From assembly GCF_014635545.1 (NCBI RefSeq), contig NZ_BMDA01000001.1:124001-188000 (forward strand): a stretch of 64,000 nt of DNA. Reading direction: 5' to 3'. Below the pieces are notes generated by a model. That model was given only the letters and a program-made list of their open reading frames with translations. It was not told the DNA's origin and made no database searches. Numbering within the stretch: the stretch's first letter is position 1; the number at the start of each line of letters is the position of its first letter. This stretch comes from Acinetobacter courvalinii (GTDB taxonomy: Bacteria; Pseudomonadota; Gammaproteobacteria; Pseudomonadales; Moraxellaceae). This document shows, piece after piece, positions 35,541 through 44,993 of the stretch. A program made the position numbers and the translations under genes.

Positions 35541-36173
35541 ATGCAGGCCGCTCAGCAATTATTGCAACGCTTATATCCGCAACGGAAGTCCTTATTAAAA
35601 CGGCAAATCTTGCTGGATGCCTTGTGCTGTTTTCTTGACTATGGTCTGGAAACCACCAGTATTGAAATGATCCGTGAAAAATCCGAGAGTAGTGTCGGCG
35701 CGATTTACCATCATTTTAAAAACAAGGAGGGTATTGTCGCGGCTCTGGTATTTGCGGCTCTGGAAGATCAGGCACAATTGCGTGAGCGTTACCTGCAGGA
35801 AGCACATTCTTTACAACAATGCTTGTACGCCCTGATTTACAGTTATACCGACTGGGTCTCTGATCAGCCTGAATTTGCCAGATTTCTGTTACTGGCTCAC
35901 TTTAATGTAATGCAGGGGGAATACCGACCGCAGCTAGATGAGAAAAATAAACTGCGGAATCAGCAAATAGCCAGCCAGATCGGGCGTTATACCGAGGCAA
36001 AGCTGTTGAGAGCCGTACCCGCAGAACTGATGATGTCTCTGGTTATTGGAGCGGCAGAAAGTTATAGCCGGGCCTGGCTATCTGGAAAAGTCAGTACAAC
36101 GCCGAGCCTTTATCGGGAAACGTTGGCCCAAGCTGCGTGGGATTCATTACAGAATCTGGCTCAAAATAAATAA
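35541..36173 (+). CDS. TetR family transcriptional regulator
   Basis: 210-residue regulator, started at ATG 35541 (MQAAQQLLQRLYPQRKSL); a GTG 51 bp upstream is in frame but overlaps the operator region. HTH: CCFLDYGLETTSIEMIREKSESSVGAIYHHFKNKEGIVAAL (about 28-68), very typical of TetR. The C-terminal helical domain has no recognisable ligand motif. Probably represses itself and the divergent hotdog gene via the two palindromes upstream. Inducer unknown. Confidence 0.87.
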   Translation: MQAAQQLLQRLYPQRKSLLKRQILLDALCCFLDYGLETTSIEMIREKSESSVGAIYHHFKNKEGIVAALVFAALEDQAQLRERYLQEAHSLQQCLYALIYSYTDWVSDQPEFARFLLLAHFNVMQGEYRPQLDEKNKLRNQQIASQIGRYTEAKLLRAVPAELMMSLVIGAAESYSRAWLSGKVSTTPSLYRETLAQAAWDSLQNLAQNK

Positions 36174-36205
36174 AAAGGCCGAAACGATTTTCAGGATAAC
36201 AACAT

Positions 36206-36667
36206 ATGCATGTAGTCAATGACAAACAGTACTTTAGCGGCAAGTGCTTATGTGGCGCGGTGCAATTTGAATTGCATCTCAACCGGATTAAAATGATCTA
36301 TCGTTGTTATTGCAGTCTATGTCGCAAGCAGAGTGGGGCAGCCTCCAATGCCTCTACCGTTGTGCCGACTGGTGCATTCCGGTGGCAGCAGGGCGAGCAA
36401 TTGATTCAGACCTATGTCAAGGAGACGGGCTTTACCAGTTGCTTTTGCAAACAGTGTGGTTCTCCTGTCCCGAATGCCTTAGGCAGTAAGCCAGAGATTA
36501 TGTGGATTCCTTTGGGCTTGCTTCAGGAACAGTTCACCCCTGAACTTGAGTTAAACTTTTGTGTAAATTCCAAAGTGAGTTGGGCGGAGACACATGAAGT
36601 GCTTCGGGTATTTGATGAGTTGCCCGATTTGAATGAATTGGAAAATTATTTTGATATGAATCGATAG
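36206..36667 (+). CDS. GFA/CENP-V-type zinc protein
   Basis: 153-residue protein of the glutathione-dependent formaldehyde-activating enzyme (Gfa) superfamily. Zinc-binding cysteines are in the usual three groups: KCLCGAVQFE, YRCYCSLCRKQSG and CFCKQCGSPVP. These bind a structural and a catalytic-type zinc. Follows the TetR gene by 32 bp and may be co-transcribed with it. The formaldehyde-glutathione reaction is disputed for this family, so no reaction is assigned. Confidence 0.86.
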   Translation: MHVVNDKQYFSGKCLCGAVQFELHLNRIKMIYRCYCSLCRKQSGAASNASTVVPTGAFRWQQGEQLIQTYVKETGFTSCFCKQCGSPVPNALGSKPEIMWIPLGLLQEQFTPELELNFCVNSKVSWAETHEVLRVFDELPDLNELENYFDMNR

Positions 36668-36706
36668 TCGTTACCTTTATTAAAAAAGCGTTGCGATGAG
36701 AGATGA

Positions 36707-36742
36707 AAAAGAAAGCCGAACTGCAAAGTTCGGCTTTCTTTT
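36707..36742. terminator. Bidirectional terminator
   Basis: Perfect 16-bp stem (AAAAGAAAGCCGAACT and complement) with a GCAA tetraloop, between the convergent GFA-like and TonB-receptor genes. One of the strongest in the window. Confidence 0.94.
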
Positions 36743-36744
36743 AT

Positions 36745-38955
36745 TTAGAAATCATAAGAAGTCTGTAAGAAAATGGTTCTTGGTTGCCCTACATATTTAC
36801 CCCCAGTTGAATCTGATGAACGGGTATAATATTGCTTATCAAACACATTCTTTATCCCGCCGGCAATTTTTAAGCCTTTAAGCTGATTACTGAAATCATA
36901 GCCTGCACGTACTGCAAAGGTTGAATAACCCGGAATATCACCTGTACGACCATCCGCGGTCTCTTCAACCTGATAAATATCACCTGAGCCTGGCGCATGT
37001 TGTTTCGACTGGGCAAACATATCGGCATTGACCGACCATTGATCTATTTGATAAGCCATTCCTAAATTGCCGACATGGCGTGAGTAGTAGGGAAGATCTT
37101 TACCTTCAAACTTTCCTGCTTCGGATGTTGCTTTGGTAAAAGTATAGTTACCATAGACTTTCAAGCCTTCCAGTACATCTGCCAGTTGTCCGAAATCATA
37201 ACTGATCCCAGTTTCAACACCTTTATGACTGGTTGCACCCAAGTCTGTCCAGATCCCTGTCCCAATATTATCAGGTCGTTCTAACATCAATTCCTTATCG
37301 AAATCTAAATAAAATACAGTGAACTCTGCGCTAAGCCCATTTCCAAAGTACTTGGTTCCGATTTCATAGTTTTTCGATTTTTCCGGATGTAAGCCATCTA
37401 ATGTCGTCACTGCAGTATTGTTACCATTTACTGTTTTAGTGCTGACCAACTGATTATATTGTTGGGGACCAAATGAGACGCCCGCATTGGCAAAGAGATT
37501 CCAGTTTTCACTGGCTTTATAAAGCACCGATAAACTTGGCAAAAACTCATCTGATTTGATTTTTGGATGAACCGTATTGATTGCAACACCTTTTTGATAG
37601 GCAGTGAAATCATTATGTGTATCAATCGACTCGAAACGAACACCTGGAGTAATAACCCAATTCCCCATACCAAAACGGTTGTCAATATAGATAGCATGTG
37701 CTTTGGTACCGCCGTCACTGGTAGTATTGGCGATACGCTCTCCCGGAGTACCTGTGATTGTATTGTATGGATCTGTACGTCCTGAAAATTCGGAACTTTC
37801 TTCTTGTAAGTAACGATAGCCAACCGTGACTTCGTTATCCATACCAGCCCAGCTATAGGCACGTGAGTAACGTGGCTCAATCCCAAAATATTTATAGTCA
37901 CGCGGTGAGTTGCTAATACGGCTGGTGCCTGTTGTACCAATTGACTCTAAATCGCTGGTACGGAAAGAATCGACGTAATAGCCCAATACTTCAAAGTTAT
38001 TGAGTTCATCTTTATGGCTGTATTTGACAGAAATATCAGAACGACGGCCCGCGAAATAATTACGGTTTTGATTCGATTGATAAGGATTGTCAGCAAATTG
38101 TGCGGCAGTTAAACCTTCTGGCATTTCACCACGACCTTCATAATGATGCAGATTGATAGCAATGGCATCCTGATCGGTCCATTGGTAGACCGTTTTTAAC
38201 ATGACATCATCGATATCAATTTTATTATTGGCTTCTCGATAGCCATCACCTTTGGTCCCTGAATAGAGTAAGGCCAAACCTAAGCCGTTATCTAGGGTGC
38301 CACCAATAAATAGATTAGGCGTATATTTGAGCTGATCTGTTCCTGTTGCAAACTCAGTGGTTAAGCCAACTGAACCTGAAAACTCTTGTGGTATGGCACG
38401 TGTACTAAAGTTAATGATTCCACCCACGTTCTGTGGCCCAAAACGGACAGAACCTGCGCCACGAACCACATCTACAGATTCAATATTGCCCATCGACACA
38501 GGGGCTAAAGATAATTGCGGTTGACCATAAGGCGCAAAAGAAAGCGGAACACCATCCATAAGTACAGTAGAGCGAGGCGATAAACGAGAGGTGAGGCCAC
38601 GCACACCAATATTTAAGGAAACATCACTGCCGCCGGTACCATTGCTGTCCTGCACTTGAACCCCGGGAATTTGTTTTAATGCATCACGAATCGAGGTGGT
38701 TGCGATTTCATCCAAGCGTTTACGATCAATAATGCTTCGTGCGCCGGCATGTTGCTGTACCTTTTCTGCATTGGCATTTTCCAGCCAGTTTCCCTGGGCT
38801 TTAACAGAAATAGTTGCAAGTGTTTGAGTCTCAGTTGAGGATTCCTCATTGGCAAATGTTGTATGAGAAATTCCACTGAATAAAATCGCAATGGCAAGGC
38901 TCAGGGGAGAGGGTTGAAAATCTTTAGATGAAGCAGAATAGGTGGCAGGTTTCAT
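36745..38955 (-). CDS. TonB-dependent outer-membrane receptor, FecA-like
   Basis: 736-residue receptor for ferric chelates. Signal peptide (about 10-35, SPLSLAIAILFSGISHTTFA), a short segment with the TonB-box-like ATISVKAQG, then the plug domain (about 60-175) with GARSIIDRKRLDEIATTSIRD, LKQIPGVQVQDSNG and VRGAGSVRFGPQNVGGIINF. A 22-strand barrel ends in FLQTSYDF with terminal Phe. The plug resembles FecA-type ferric citrate receptors. There is no N-terminal signalling domain, so it does not act through a FecI/FecR pair. A Fur-box-like site lies upstream. Siderophore specificity is uncertain. Confidence 0.9.
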   Translation of the reverse strand: MKPATYSASSKDFQPSPLSLAIAILFSGISHTTFANEESSTETQTLATISVKAQGNWLENANAEKVQQHAGARSIIDRKRLDEIATTSIRDALKQIPGVQVQDSNGTGGSDVSLNIGVRGLTSRLSPRSTVLMDGVPLSFAPYGQPQLSLAPVSMGNIESVDVVRGAGSVRFGPQNVGGIINFSTRAIPQEFSGSVGLTTEFATGTDQLKYTPNLFIGGTLDNGLGLALLYSGTKGDGYREANNKIDIDDVMLKTVYQWTDQDAIAINLHHYEGRGEMPEGLTAAQFADNPYQSNQNRNYFAGRRSDISVKYSHKDELNNFEVLGYYVDSFRTSDLESIGTTGTSRISNSPRDYKYFGIEPRYSRAYSWAGMDNEVTVGYRYLQEESSEFSGRTDPYNTITGTPGERIANTTSDGGTKAHAIYIDNRFGMGNWVITPGVRFESIDTHNDFTAYQKGVAINTVHPKIKSDEFLPSLSVLYKASENWNLFANAGVSFGPQQYNQLVSTKTVNGNNTAVTTLDGLHPEKSKNYEIGTKYFGNGLSAEFTVFYLDFDKELMLERPDNIGTGIWTDLGATSHKGVETGISYDFGQLADVLEGLKVYGNYTFTKATSEAGKFEGKDLPYYSRHVGNLGMAYQIDQWSVNADMFAQSKQHAPGSGDIYQVEETADGRTGDIPGYSTFAVRAGYDFSNQLKGLKIAGGIKNVFDKQYYTRSSDSTGGKYVGQPRTIFLQTSYDF

Positions 38956-39012
38956 AAGATGAGTAAATGCTGTAAATTTCCCCGAATCTTAATCGCTTAC
39001 GTAAAGAAATAA

Positions 39013-39032
39013 AATAAGAACGATTATCACTT
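39013..39032 (-). promoter_or_regulatory. Fur-box-like site
   Basis: On the minus strand it reads roughly AGTGATAATCGTTCTTATT, similar to the GATAATGATAATCATTATC Fur consensus with several mismatches. It lies about 60-80 bp before the TonB-receptor start, a usual position for iron repression. Confidence 0.55.
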
Positions 39033-39098
39033 ATAACTATGAGATGAGTTAAGTTAATTGTTTTTTTGCTAAAGATATTTTTGGCTATGTCAAACGTC

Positions 39099-39126
39099 AA
39101 AAAACCGTGTTTGAGCACGGTTTTTC
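39099..39126 (-). terminator. Terminator after the SIMPL-domain gene
   Basis: Stem AAAAACCGTG / CACGGTTTTT with a 6-nt loop. A T-run follows on the minus strand, 13 bp past the stop. Confidence 0.87.
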
Positions 39127-39138
39127 TAAAATGACGAA

Positions 39139-39840
39139 TTATTTAAACTGGATCGAACCATTGGCACTGACAGTAATTTTTGATTCGCCCGCAGCCATGT
39201 CCTGCGCGGGAGCTGCTTCTGCCATCGCAAATTTTGCCATACCGCCACGCGCCATCGGTTGCGGGAAATAATTACTGGTATTCAGGTTGAGACTGACCAG
39301 ATTGTATTGGGCTTTGTTCCATGCCTGAGTAATGGCCTGCGCACGTTGCTGGAAATTTTTTGATGCTTCAATCATCAGCTCGTTTTCGACTTTTTTACGT
39401 TGTTCATCCGACACGGTAAAGTTGATCGACTGGGTCTGGAAGCTTTGCTGTAATTCACTGATCAACTGGCTTGCGGCCTTGAAGTCTTTACTTTCAAGCT
39501 GGATCTCGGCGCGGGCACGCCATTCTTTCAGTTTATTGCTGTCATTGTCATAAACGGGATAGGTACTTTGTGTACCGGTTTCGACCTTGACCTGATTGTA
39601 TTTACGTGCAATTGCTTGCGCCTGATTCATCAGCTGATTGATCTGGTTAGAGAGTTCAGCCGGTTGTTTGTTGCTTTTTTCAATATACAGGACGGCACGC
39701 ATCTCATCATTTGCAACCTGGCGCGATGCATCTGCCTGAATATTTACAATGTTATAGTTCAAGTTTTCTGTCTCATGGGCAAACAGTTTTGGGCTGAGGG
39801 CCGCCCCGATCATCAATGTAGCAAGTGCTAAAGTGCGCAT
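39139..39840 (-). CDS. SIMPL domain (DUF541) periplasmic protein
   Basis: 233-residue exported protein, started at MRTLALATLMIGAALSPKLFA, a clean signal peptide (cleavage near LFA-HE). The SIMPL domain covers about 30-225 and includes the helical repeat QINQLMNQAQAIARKYNQV and the strand pattern VETGTQSTYPVYDNDSNKLKEW. E. coli relatives such as YggE are linked to oxidative stress. The last residues (ITVSANGSIQFK) complete a beta strand. No partner gene is next to it. Function unknown. Confidence 0.88.
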   Translation of the reverse strand: MRTLALATLMIGAALSPKLFAHETENLNYNIVNIQADASRQVANDEMRAVLYIEKSNKQPAELSNQINQLMNQAQAIARKYNQVKVETGTQSTYPVYDNDSNKLKEWRARAEIQLESKDFKAASQLISELQQSFQTQSINFTVSDEQRKKVENELMIEASKNFQQRAQAITQAWNKAQYNLVSLNLNTSNYFPQPMARGGMAKFAMAEAAPAQDMAAGESKITVSANGSIQFK

Positions 39841-40306
39841 AAAATTGTCCTTAGAATTTGATATCGAAAATTTATTTTTTACAGTTTTGATATTAAAAAG
39901 AACTGATGGTGAACTTCTGCATATTTTGTGGTGACTTTGTAAGGGATTAGCAGTGTTTTGCAACAGGAAAAATAAATGAAAAACTTTAAAAATTAGATAA
40001 TTAGATCGATTGATTTGACCATTTATCTAAAAATGCAATCAGGATTTAAAAAAGCTTACTTTCTTTCGCTTGTCACATAGTATGATCATAATTCATCATA
40101 GTTGTTGGAATGATACATTTTTTCAATAAGATTAGATCAATGTCAGGCATAAAAAGTGTTTATTTTCTTGCAAAATTAGGTATCATCTCGCTCCTAGTTG
40201 AAAGATATAAAATTTGTGTCTCACTAGATTCTAAAAAGCACCGAGTCAAACGACCGCAAGTCACCAGACTTATTTCTTTCACCCATATCAGAGATGGTAA
40301 TTCGAT
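39841..40306 (+). promoter_or_regulatory. Intergenic region upstream of dat
   Basis: 466 bp without a convincing gene between the divergent SIMPL and dat genes. It is AT-rich. It contains an imperfect operator-like stretch TATGAT-CATAATTC-ATCATA (40081-40100), whose left part TATGATCATA is itself a perfect palindrome. A 66-codon open frame at 40110-40310 has no ribosome site and is not called. The long leader suggests regulated dat expression. Confidence 0.4.
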
Positions 40307-41677
40307 ATGAGCGTTACTTCCGTAAATCCTGCCGCTAATGCAACCAACGAATATTATCTGACTCGCCAAAGTCAGATGGAATCAAATGTTCGTAGTTATC
40401 CACGTAAATTACCGTTAGCGATAGCGAAAGCACAAGGCTGCTGGGTTACTGATGTTGAAGGTACACAGTACCTTGATTGTTTAGCTGGGGCAGGAACATT
40501 GGCTTTGGGCCATAATCATCCTGCGGTGATTCAAAGTATTCAAGACACATTGGCAAGTGGTTTGCCATTGCATACTTTAGACTTAACGACTCCTTTAAAA
40601 GATGCGTTTACTGAAGCGCTGCTGGCATATTTGCCAGGCGGTAAAGAAGAGTATTGCTTACAATTCTGTGGCCCAACAGGCGCAGATGGTACAGAAGCAG
40701 CAATTAAGCTTGCAAAAACTTATACGGGTCGTAGCTCTGTGATTAGTTTCTCAGGTGGCTACCATGGTATGACCCACGGCGCGCTTGCAATGACAGGTAA
40801 CCTGAACGCGAAAAATGCGGTCAATGGTTTGATGCCAGGCGTGCAGTTTATGCCATATCCACATGAATATCGTTGCCCACTGGGTTTAGGTGGTGAAGCT
40901 GGTGTTGATGCTTTGACATACTACTTTGAAAATTTCATTGAAGATGTTGAAAGCGGTGTAACCAAACCTGCAGCTGTCATTCTTGAAGCGATTCAGGGTG
41001 AAGGCGGTGTGGTGACTGCGCCAGTTAAATGGTTGAAAAAAATTCGTGAAGTGACTGAAAAGCACAACATCGTTTTAATTTTGGACGAAGTTCAAGCTGG
41101 TTTTGCACGTTCAGGTAAAATGTTTGCCTTTGAACATGCAGGAATCGAGCCTGATGTTGTGGTGATGTCGAAAGCGGTGGGTGGTAGCTTGCCATTGGCT
41201 GTGTTAGGTATTAAACGTAAGTTTGATGCATGGCAGCCAGGTACACACTCAGGTACATTCCGTGGCAACCAACTTGCGATGGGTACAGGTCTGGCATCAC
41301 TGCAAGTGATCAAAGAACAAAATCTGGCTCAAAATGCGCAAGAGCGTGGTGACTTCTTACAAGCTGAGTTGAAAAAACTTGCACAAGAATTCCCATGTAT
41401 CGGTAACGTGCGTGGTCGTGGCCTGATGATCGGTATCGAGATCATTGATGAGCGTAAACCTGCTGACCGTATCGGTTCTCATCCTGCGGATGCTCAGTTG
41501 GCAGCAGCGATTCAAGCCGCATGTTTCAACAATAAATTATTGCTTGAGAAAGGTGGTCGTAACGGTACAGTCATTCGTTTGCTTTGTCCGTTAATCATCA
41601 ACCAAGACGAATGTGTTGAAGTGATTGCTCGCTTCAAGAAAGCGATTGCTGAAGCATTAAAAGCAGTACGAGGCTAA
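40307..41677 (+). CDS. dat: L-2,4-diaminobutyrate:2-oxoglutarate 4-aminotransferase
   Basis: Class III PLP aminotransferase of 456 residues that interconverts aspartate-semialdehyde/glutamate and L-2,4-diaminobutyrate/2-oxoglutarate. The PLP site is [13 protein letters not shown] (Schiff-base Lys near 289), with [16 protein letters not shown] before it and the [18 protein letters not shown] phosphate loop at about 122-139. It is followed after only 3 bp by ddc. Together they make 1,3-diaminopropane, characteristic of Acinetobacter. Cytoplasmic. Confidence 0.95.
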   Translation: MSVTSVNPAANATNEYYLTRQSQMESNVRSYPRKLPLAIAKAQGCWVTDVEGTQYLDCLAGAGTLALGHNHPAVIQSIQDTLASGLPLHTLDLTTPLKDAFTEALLAYLPGGKEEYCLQFCGPTGADGTEAAIKLAKTYTGRSSVISFSGGYHGMTHGALAMTGNLNAKNAVNGLMPGVQFMPYPHEYRCPLGLGGEAGVDALTYYFENFIEDVESGVTKPAAVILEAIQGEGGVVTAPVKWLKKIREVTEKHNIVLILDEVQAGFARSGKMFAFEHAGIEPDVVVMSKAVGGSLPLAVLGIKRKFDAWQPGTHSGTFRGNQLAMGTGLASLQVIKEQNLAQNAQERGDFLQAELKKLAQEFPCIGNVRGRGLMIGIEIIDERKPADRIGSHPADAQLAAAIQAACFNNKLLLEKGGRNGTVIRLLCPLIINQDECVEVIARFKKAIAEALKAVRG

Positions 41678-41680
41678 TTC

Positions 41681-43213
41681 ATGGTTGATTTTGCAGAACA
41701 TCGTAAAGCGTTACTCTGCAATGATGCTCAATCTATTGCTGACTATCAGTCAGCAATGGGCGAGGCGGTAAATGCCGTTTCAGCATGGTTGCAAAATGAC
41801 AAAATGTACACAGGTGGCAGCATCAAGGATTTGCGCGCAGCAATCTCTTTTGCGCCTTCAAAACAAGGTTTGGGTGTACAGCAGTCATTACAACGTATGG
41901 TTGAGCTTTTCCTCAACAAAAGCTTGAAAGTCCATCATCCACATTCACTGGCACATTTACACTGCCCAACCATGGTGATGAGCCAGATTGCGGAAGTGTT
42001 GATCAATGCAACCAACCAGTCGATGGACTCATGGGACCAAAGCCCAGCGGGTTCTTTGATGGAAGTGCAGTTGATTGACTGGCTTCGTCAAAAAGTCGGT
42101 TATGGTGCAGGTCAGGCGGGTGTGTTCACTTCGGGTGGTACGCAATCTAACCTGATGGGCGTATTGCTGGCACGTGACTGGTGTATCTCGAAAAACTGGA
42201 AAGACGAAAATGGCAAGCCATGGTCGGTTCAGCGTGATGGTATCCCTGCAGATGCAATGAAAAACGTCAAAGTCATCTGTTCTGAAAATGCGCACTTCTC
42301 TGTGCAAAAGAACATGGCAATGATGGGCATGGGCTTCCAGTCGGTTGTGACTGTGCCTGTTAATGAAAATGCCCAAATGGATGTCGATGCACTGGAAAAA
42401 ACCATGGCGCATCTTCAGTCTGAAGGAAAAATCGTTGCATGTGTGGTTGCGACTGCAGGTACCACAGATGCTGGTGCGATTGATCCACTCAAGAAAATCC
42501 GTGAAATTACTACCAAGTATGGTTCATGGATGCACATTGATGCCGCTTGGGGTGGTGCACTGATTCTTTCAAATGACCATCGTGCAATGCTGGATGGTAT
42601 TGAATTATCAGACTCAATCACGCTTGATTTCCATAAGCATTATTTCCAAAGCATTAGCTGTGGCGCTTTCTTGTTGAAGGACGAAGCCAACTATCGCTTT
42701 ATGCATTATGAAGCAGAATATCTTAACTCTGCTTATGATGAAGAACATGGTGTACCTAACCTGGTGTCTAAATCATTACAAACGACCCGTCGTTTTGATG
42801 CATTGAAATTATGGATGACCGTTGAAGCATTAGGCGAAGAGCTGTATGGTTCAATGATCGATCATGGTGTGAAATTAACACGTGAAGTTGCTGATTATAT
42901 TAAAGCAACAGCAGGTCTGGAATTGCTGGTTGAACCACAATTCGCATCAGTTCTGTTCCGTGTAGTACCAGACGCTTATCCTACTGAATTCATCGATAGC
43001 TTGAACCAGAACGTTGCAGATGAACTGTTTGCACGTGGCGAAGCGAATATTGGTGTGACTAAAGTTGGCAATGTTCAATCATTGAAAATGACCACTTTAA
43101 GTCCGGTTGCAACACTTGAAAACGTTCAGAACTTGCTTGCACTGGTGCTTGCAGAAGCTGATCGTATTAAGGATGCAATTGCTGCGGGCACTTATGTTCC
43201 GGCCATCGATTAA
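41681..43213 (+). CDS. ddc: L-2,4-diaminobutyrate decarboxylase
   Basis: Group II PLP decarboxylase of 510 residues converting L-2,4-diaminobutyrate to 1,3-diaminopropane. N-terminal [14 protein letters not shown] and [21 protein letters not shown] are conserved in this subgroup, and the cofactor region is HIDAAWGG. The active-site lysine is in [12 protein letters not shown]. Second gene of the dat-ddc operon, nearly abutting dat, closed by a strong terminator. 1,3-diaminopropane is reported to affect motility and virulence in A. baumannii. Confidence 0.95.
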   Translation: MVDFAEHRKALLCNDAQSIADYQSAMGEAVNAVSAWLQNDKMYTGGSIKDLRAAISFAPSKQGLGVQQSLQRMVELFLNKSLKVHHPHSLAHLHCPTMVMSQIAEVLINATNQSMDSWDQSPAGSLMEVQLIDWLRQKVGYGAGQAGVFTSGGTQSNLMGVLLARDWCISKNWKDENGKPWSVQRDGIPADAMKNVKVICSENAHFSVQKNMAMMGMGFQSVVTVPVNENAQMDVDALEKTMAHLQSEGKIVACVVATAGTTDAGAIDPLKKIREITTKYGSWMHIDAAWGGALILSNDHRAMLDGIELSDSITLDFHKHYFQSISCGAFLLKDEANYRFMHYEAEYLNSAYDEEHGVPNLVSKSLQTTRRFDALKLWMTVEALGEELYGSMIDHGVKLTREVADYIKATAGLELLVEPQFASVLFRVVPDAYPTEFIDSLNQNVADELFARGEANIGVTKVGNVQSLKMTTLSPVATLENVQNLLALVLAEADRIKDAIAAGTYVPAID

Positions 43214-43228
43214 TCGATCGTTCCATAA

Positions 43229-43254
43229 AAAAGGCACCTCGGGTGCCTTTTTTA
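43229..43254 (+). terminator. Terminator after dat-ddc
   Basis: Stem AAGGCACC / GGTGCCTT with a 3-nt loop and a long T-run, starting 17 bp past the ddc stop. Confidence 0.92.
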
Positions 43255-43303
43255 TTGTCCAAAAATTTCTTTATTAAGTTCTTGTGTTGGTTTTGCAACG
43301 TTT

Positions 43304-43320
43304 ATGCACAAAATATGCAT
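43304..43320. promoter_or_regulatory. 17-bp inverted repeat upstream of the aldehyde dehydrogenase, candidate Lrp-type site
   Basis: ATGCA-CAAAATA-TGCAT: 5-bp arms around a 7-nt A/T-rich spacer, 180 bp before the gene. The same layout (ATACA-CAAATAT-TGTAT) precedes the Lrp-type regulator gene at 45499-45515. A half-like copy (ATGCATGAAG) follows at 43345. Confidence 0.45.
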
Positions 43321-43500
43321 CTTGAATCTAAATCAGAAATAATTATGCATGAAGTGTGGATGGCAAATTCCATATTGTATTGATAGACCCTCAGTGTCTG
43401 TGATGCATTGATGTCATTCAGGATCGCGTTTACTTGACTTATATTCCAATCATAGACGCGGACAATAAAGCGGAAAAGACAGTTAAGATCAGGAAAAGAA

Positions 43501-44931
43501 ATGCAACAAGTGAATATGCAAAACGAATTTAAACTTATTATTGACGGTCAATCTTGTTTAGGCGAACAAGGTGAACTTGAGATTATTAATCCTGCGACAG
43601 GTTCAGTGGCAGCACATTGTGCCAAAGCCTCCGTTGCTCAGGTGAATCAAGCCATTGCTGCAGCAAAGCAGGCCTTTAAAAGCTGGCAGCGCTGTCCGCA
43701 TGAAGAACGTAAAAATATACTTAACAAAATTGCCGATGGTATCGAAAAGCATGCTGAAACTTTGGCTGAGCTGGTGGTATTGGAACAGGGCAAGCCATTG
43801 GCATTGGCGCAAATGGAAGTGCAGGGTGCGATTGGCTGGACCCGTTATACGGCAAGTCTGGACTTACCGGTTGATGTCCTGGAAGATAGCGAACAGAAAC
43901 GTATCGAGCGTCATTATCAACCCTTGGGTGTAGTGGCTTCAATCACACCATGGAACTGGCCGCTGATGATTGCCGTCTGGCATATCATGCCTGCCTTGCG
44001 TGCAGGCAATGTGGTGATTAATAAGCCTTCTGAATTTACGCCTTTAGCCACTTTAAAGCTATGTGAAATCATTCAGCAAGAAGTGCCGGCAGGGGTCATC
44101 TCGATCGTGGTGGGAGATGGAGAAATTGGTGAAGCACTCTCCACGCATCCGGACGTACAAAAGGTGGTATTTACCGGTTCAACCAGAACTGGTCAACACA
44201 TTATGTCCGGTGCAGTAAAGACCTTAAAACATTTAACACTAGAGCTTGGCGGTAATGATGCCGGGATTGTGTTGCCTGATTCGGATCTGGATCAGATTGC
44301 ACAACGGATTTTCAACGTTGCATTTTTAAATGCTGGACAAACCTGTGCTGCTTTAAAACGTCTGTATGTGCATGAAAGCCAATATGATGCTTTAGCACAA
44401 AAACTTGCAGATATCGCTAAGGCACAGATTGTAGGAGATGGCATGGCATCGGAGACCACTTTCGGGCCTGTGCAGAACCAGATGCAATACCAGAAGGTTA
44501 AAGCCTTGATTGCTGATGCCATTGCCCAGGGGGCGAACGTTCTATCGGGTGATCAGAGCTTACCTGAACAGGGTTATTTTATTGCCCCGACGATTTTAAC
44601 TGATGTGGATGAAACATGCAGAGTGGTACAGGAAGAACAGTTTGGCCCGGTGTTGCCGATTCTGAAATATACCAGCATTGATGATGCCATCGCGCGTGCC
44701 AATGCCTGTGAGTTCGGCTTGGGTGGCTCAATCTGGTCAACTGATCTGAAAGCGGCACAATTCTATGCAGCACAACTTGAATGCGGCACCGTCTGGATCA
44801 ATACCCATGCGGAAATTGTGCCGCATGCACCTTTTGGTGGCTGGAAAATGTCGGGTGTTGGTGCTGAATTCGGTATGGAAGGATTACTGGAAAATACCAT
44901 CGGGCAAACGCTGCATATCAATAAAGTTTAA
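43501..44931 (+). CDS. NAD(P)-dependent aldehyde dehydrogenase
   Basis: 476-residue aldehyde dehydrogenase that oxidises an aldehyde to the acid. The Rossmann part includes TPWNWPLMIAVWHIMPALRAGN and VVFTGSTRTGQHI. The catalytic pair is Glu248 (LELGGNDAG) and Cys282 (FLNAGQTCAALKRL). Convergent with the Lrp-type gene, on the same strand as the decarboxylase and permease downstream. Its neighbours suggest it oxidises phenylacetaldehyde or indoleacetaldehyde made by the decarboxylase, but substrate cannot be proved from sequence. A shared inverted repeat lies upstream. Confidence 0.9.
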   Translation: MQQVNMQNEFKLIIDGQSCLGEQGELEIINPATGSVAAHCAKASVAQVNQAIAAAKQAFKSWQRCPHEERKNILNKIADGIEKHAETLAELVVLEQGKPLALAQMEVQGAIGWTRYTASLDLPVDVLEDSEQKRIERHYQPLGVVASITPWNWPLMIAVWHIMPALRAGNVVINKPSEFTPLATLKLCEIIQQEVPAGVISIVVGDGEIGEALSTHPDVQKVVFTGSTRTGQHIMSGAVKTLKHLTLELGGNDAGIVLPDSDLDQIAQRIFNVAFLNAGQTCAALKRLYVHESQYDALAQKLADIAKAQIVGDGMASETTFGPVQNQMQYQKVKALIADAIAQGANVLSGDQSLPEQGYFIAPTILTDVDETCRVVQEEQFGPVLPILKYTSIDDAIARANACEFGLGGSIWSTDLKAAQFYAAQLECGTVWINTHAEIVPHAPFGGWKMSGVGAEFGMEGLLENTIGQTLHINKV

Positions 44932-44946
44932 CTTTTATAATATGTT

Positions 44947-44973
44947 AAGGCGGATTCAATATCCGCCTTTTTT
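44947..44973. terminator. Bidirectional terminator
   Basis: Nine-bp stem AAGGCGGAT / ATCCGCCTT with a 5-nt loop and a T-run, between the convergent aldehyde dehydrogenase and Lrp-type genes. Confidence 0.9.
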
Positions 44974-44993
44974 GAGCCTCACTGTTCCTCGGC

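Noticed and set aside
37428-37940. A 170-codon frame overlapping the TonB receptor on the same strand
   Set aside because: Out-of-frame shadow of a continuous receptor gene; no sign of a frameshift in the receptor.
40110-40310. A 66-codon frame upstream of dat
   Set aside because: Overlaps the dat start and has no ribosome site or protein-like composition.
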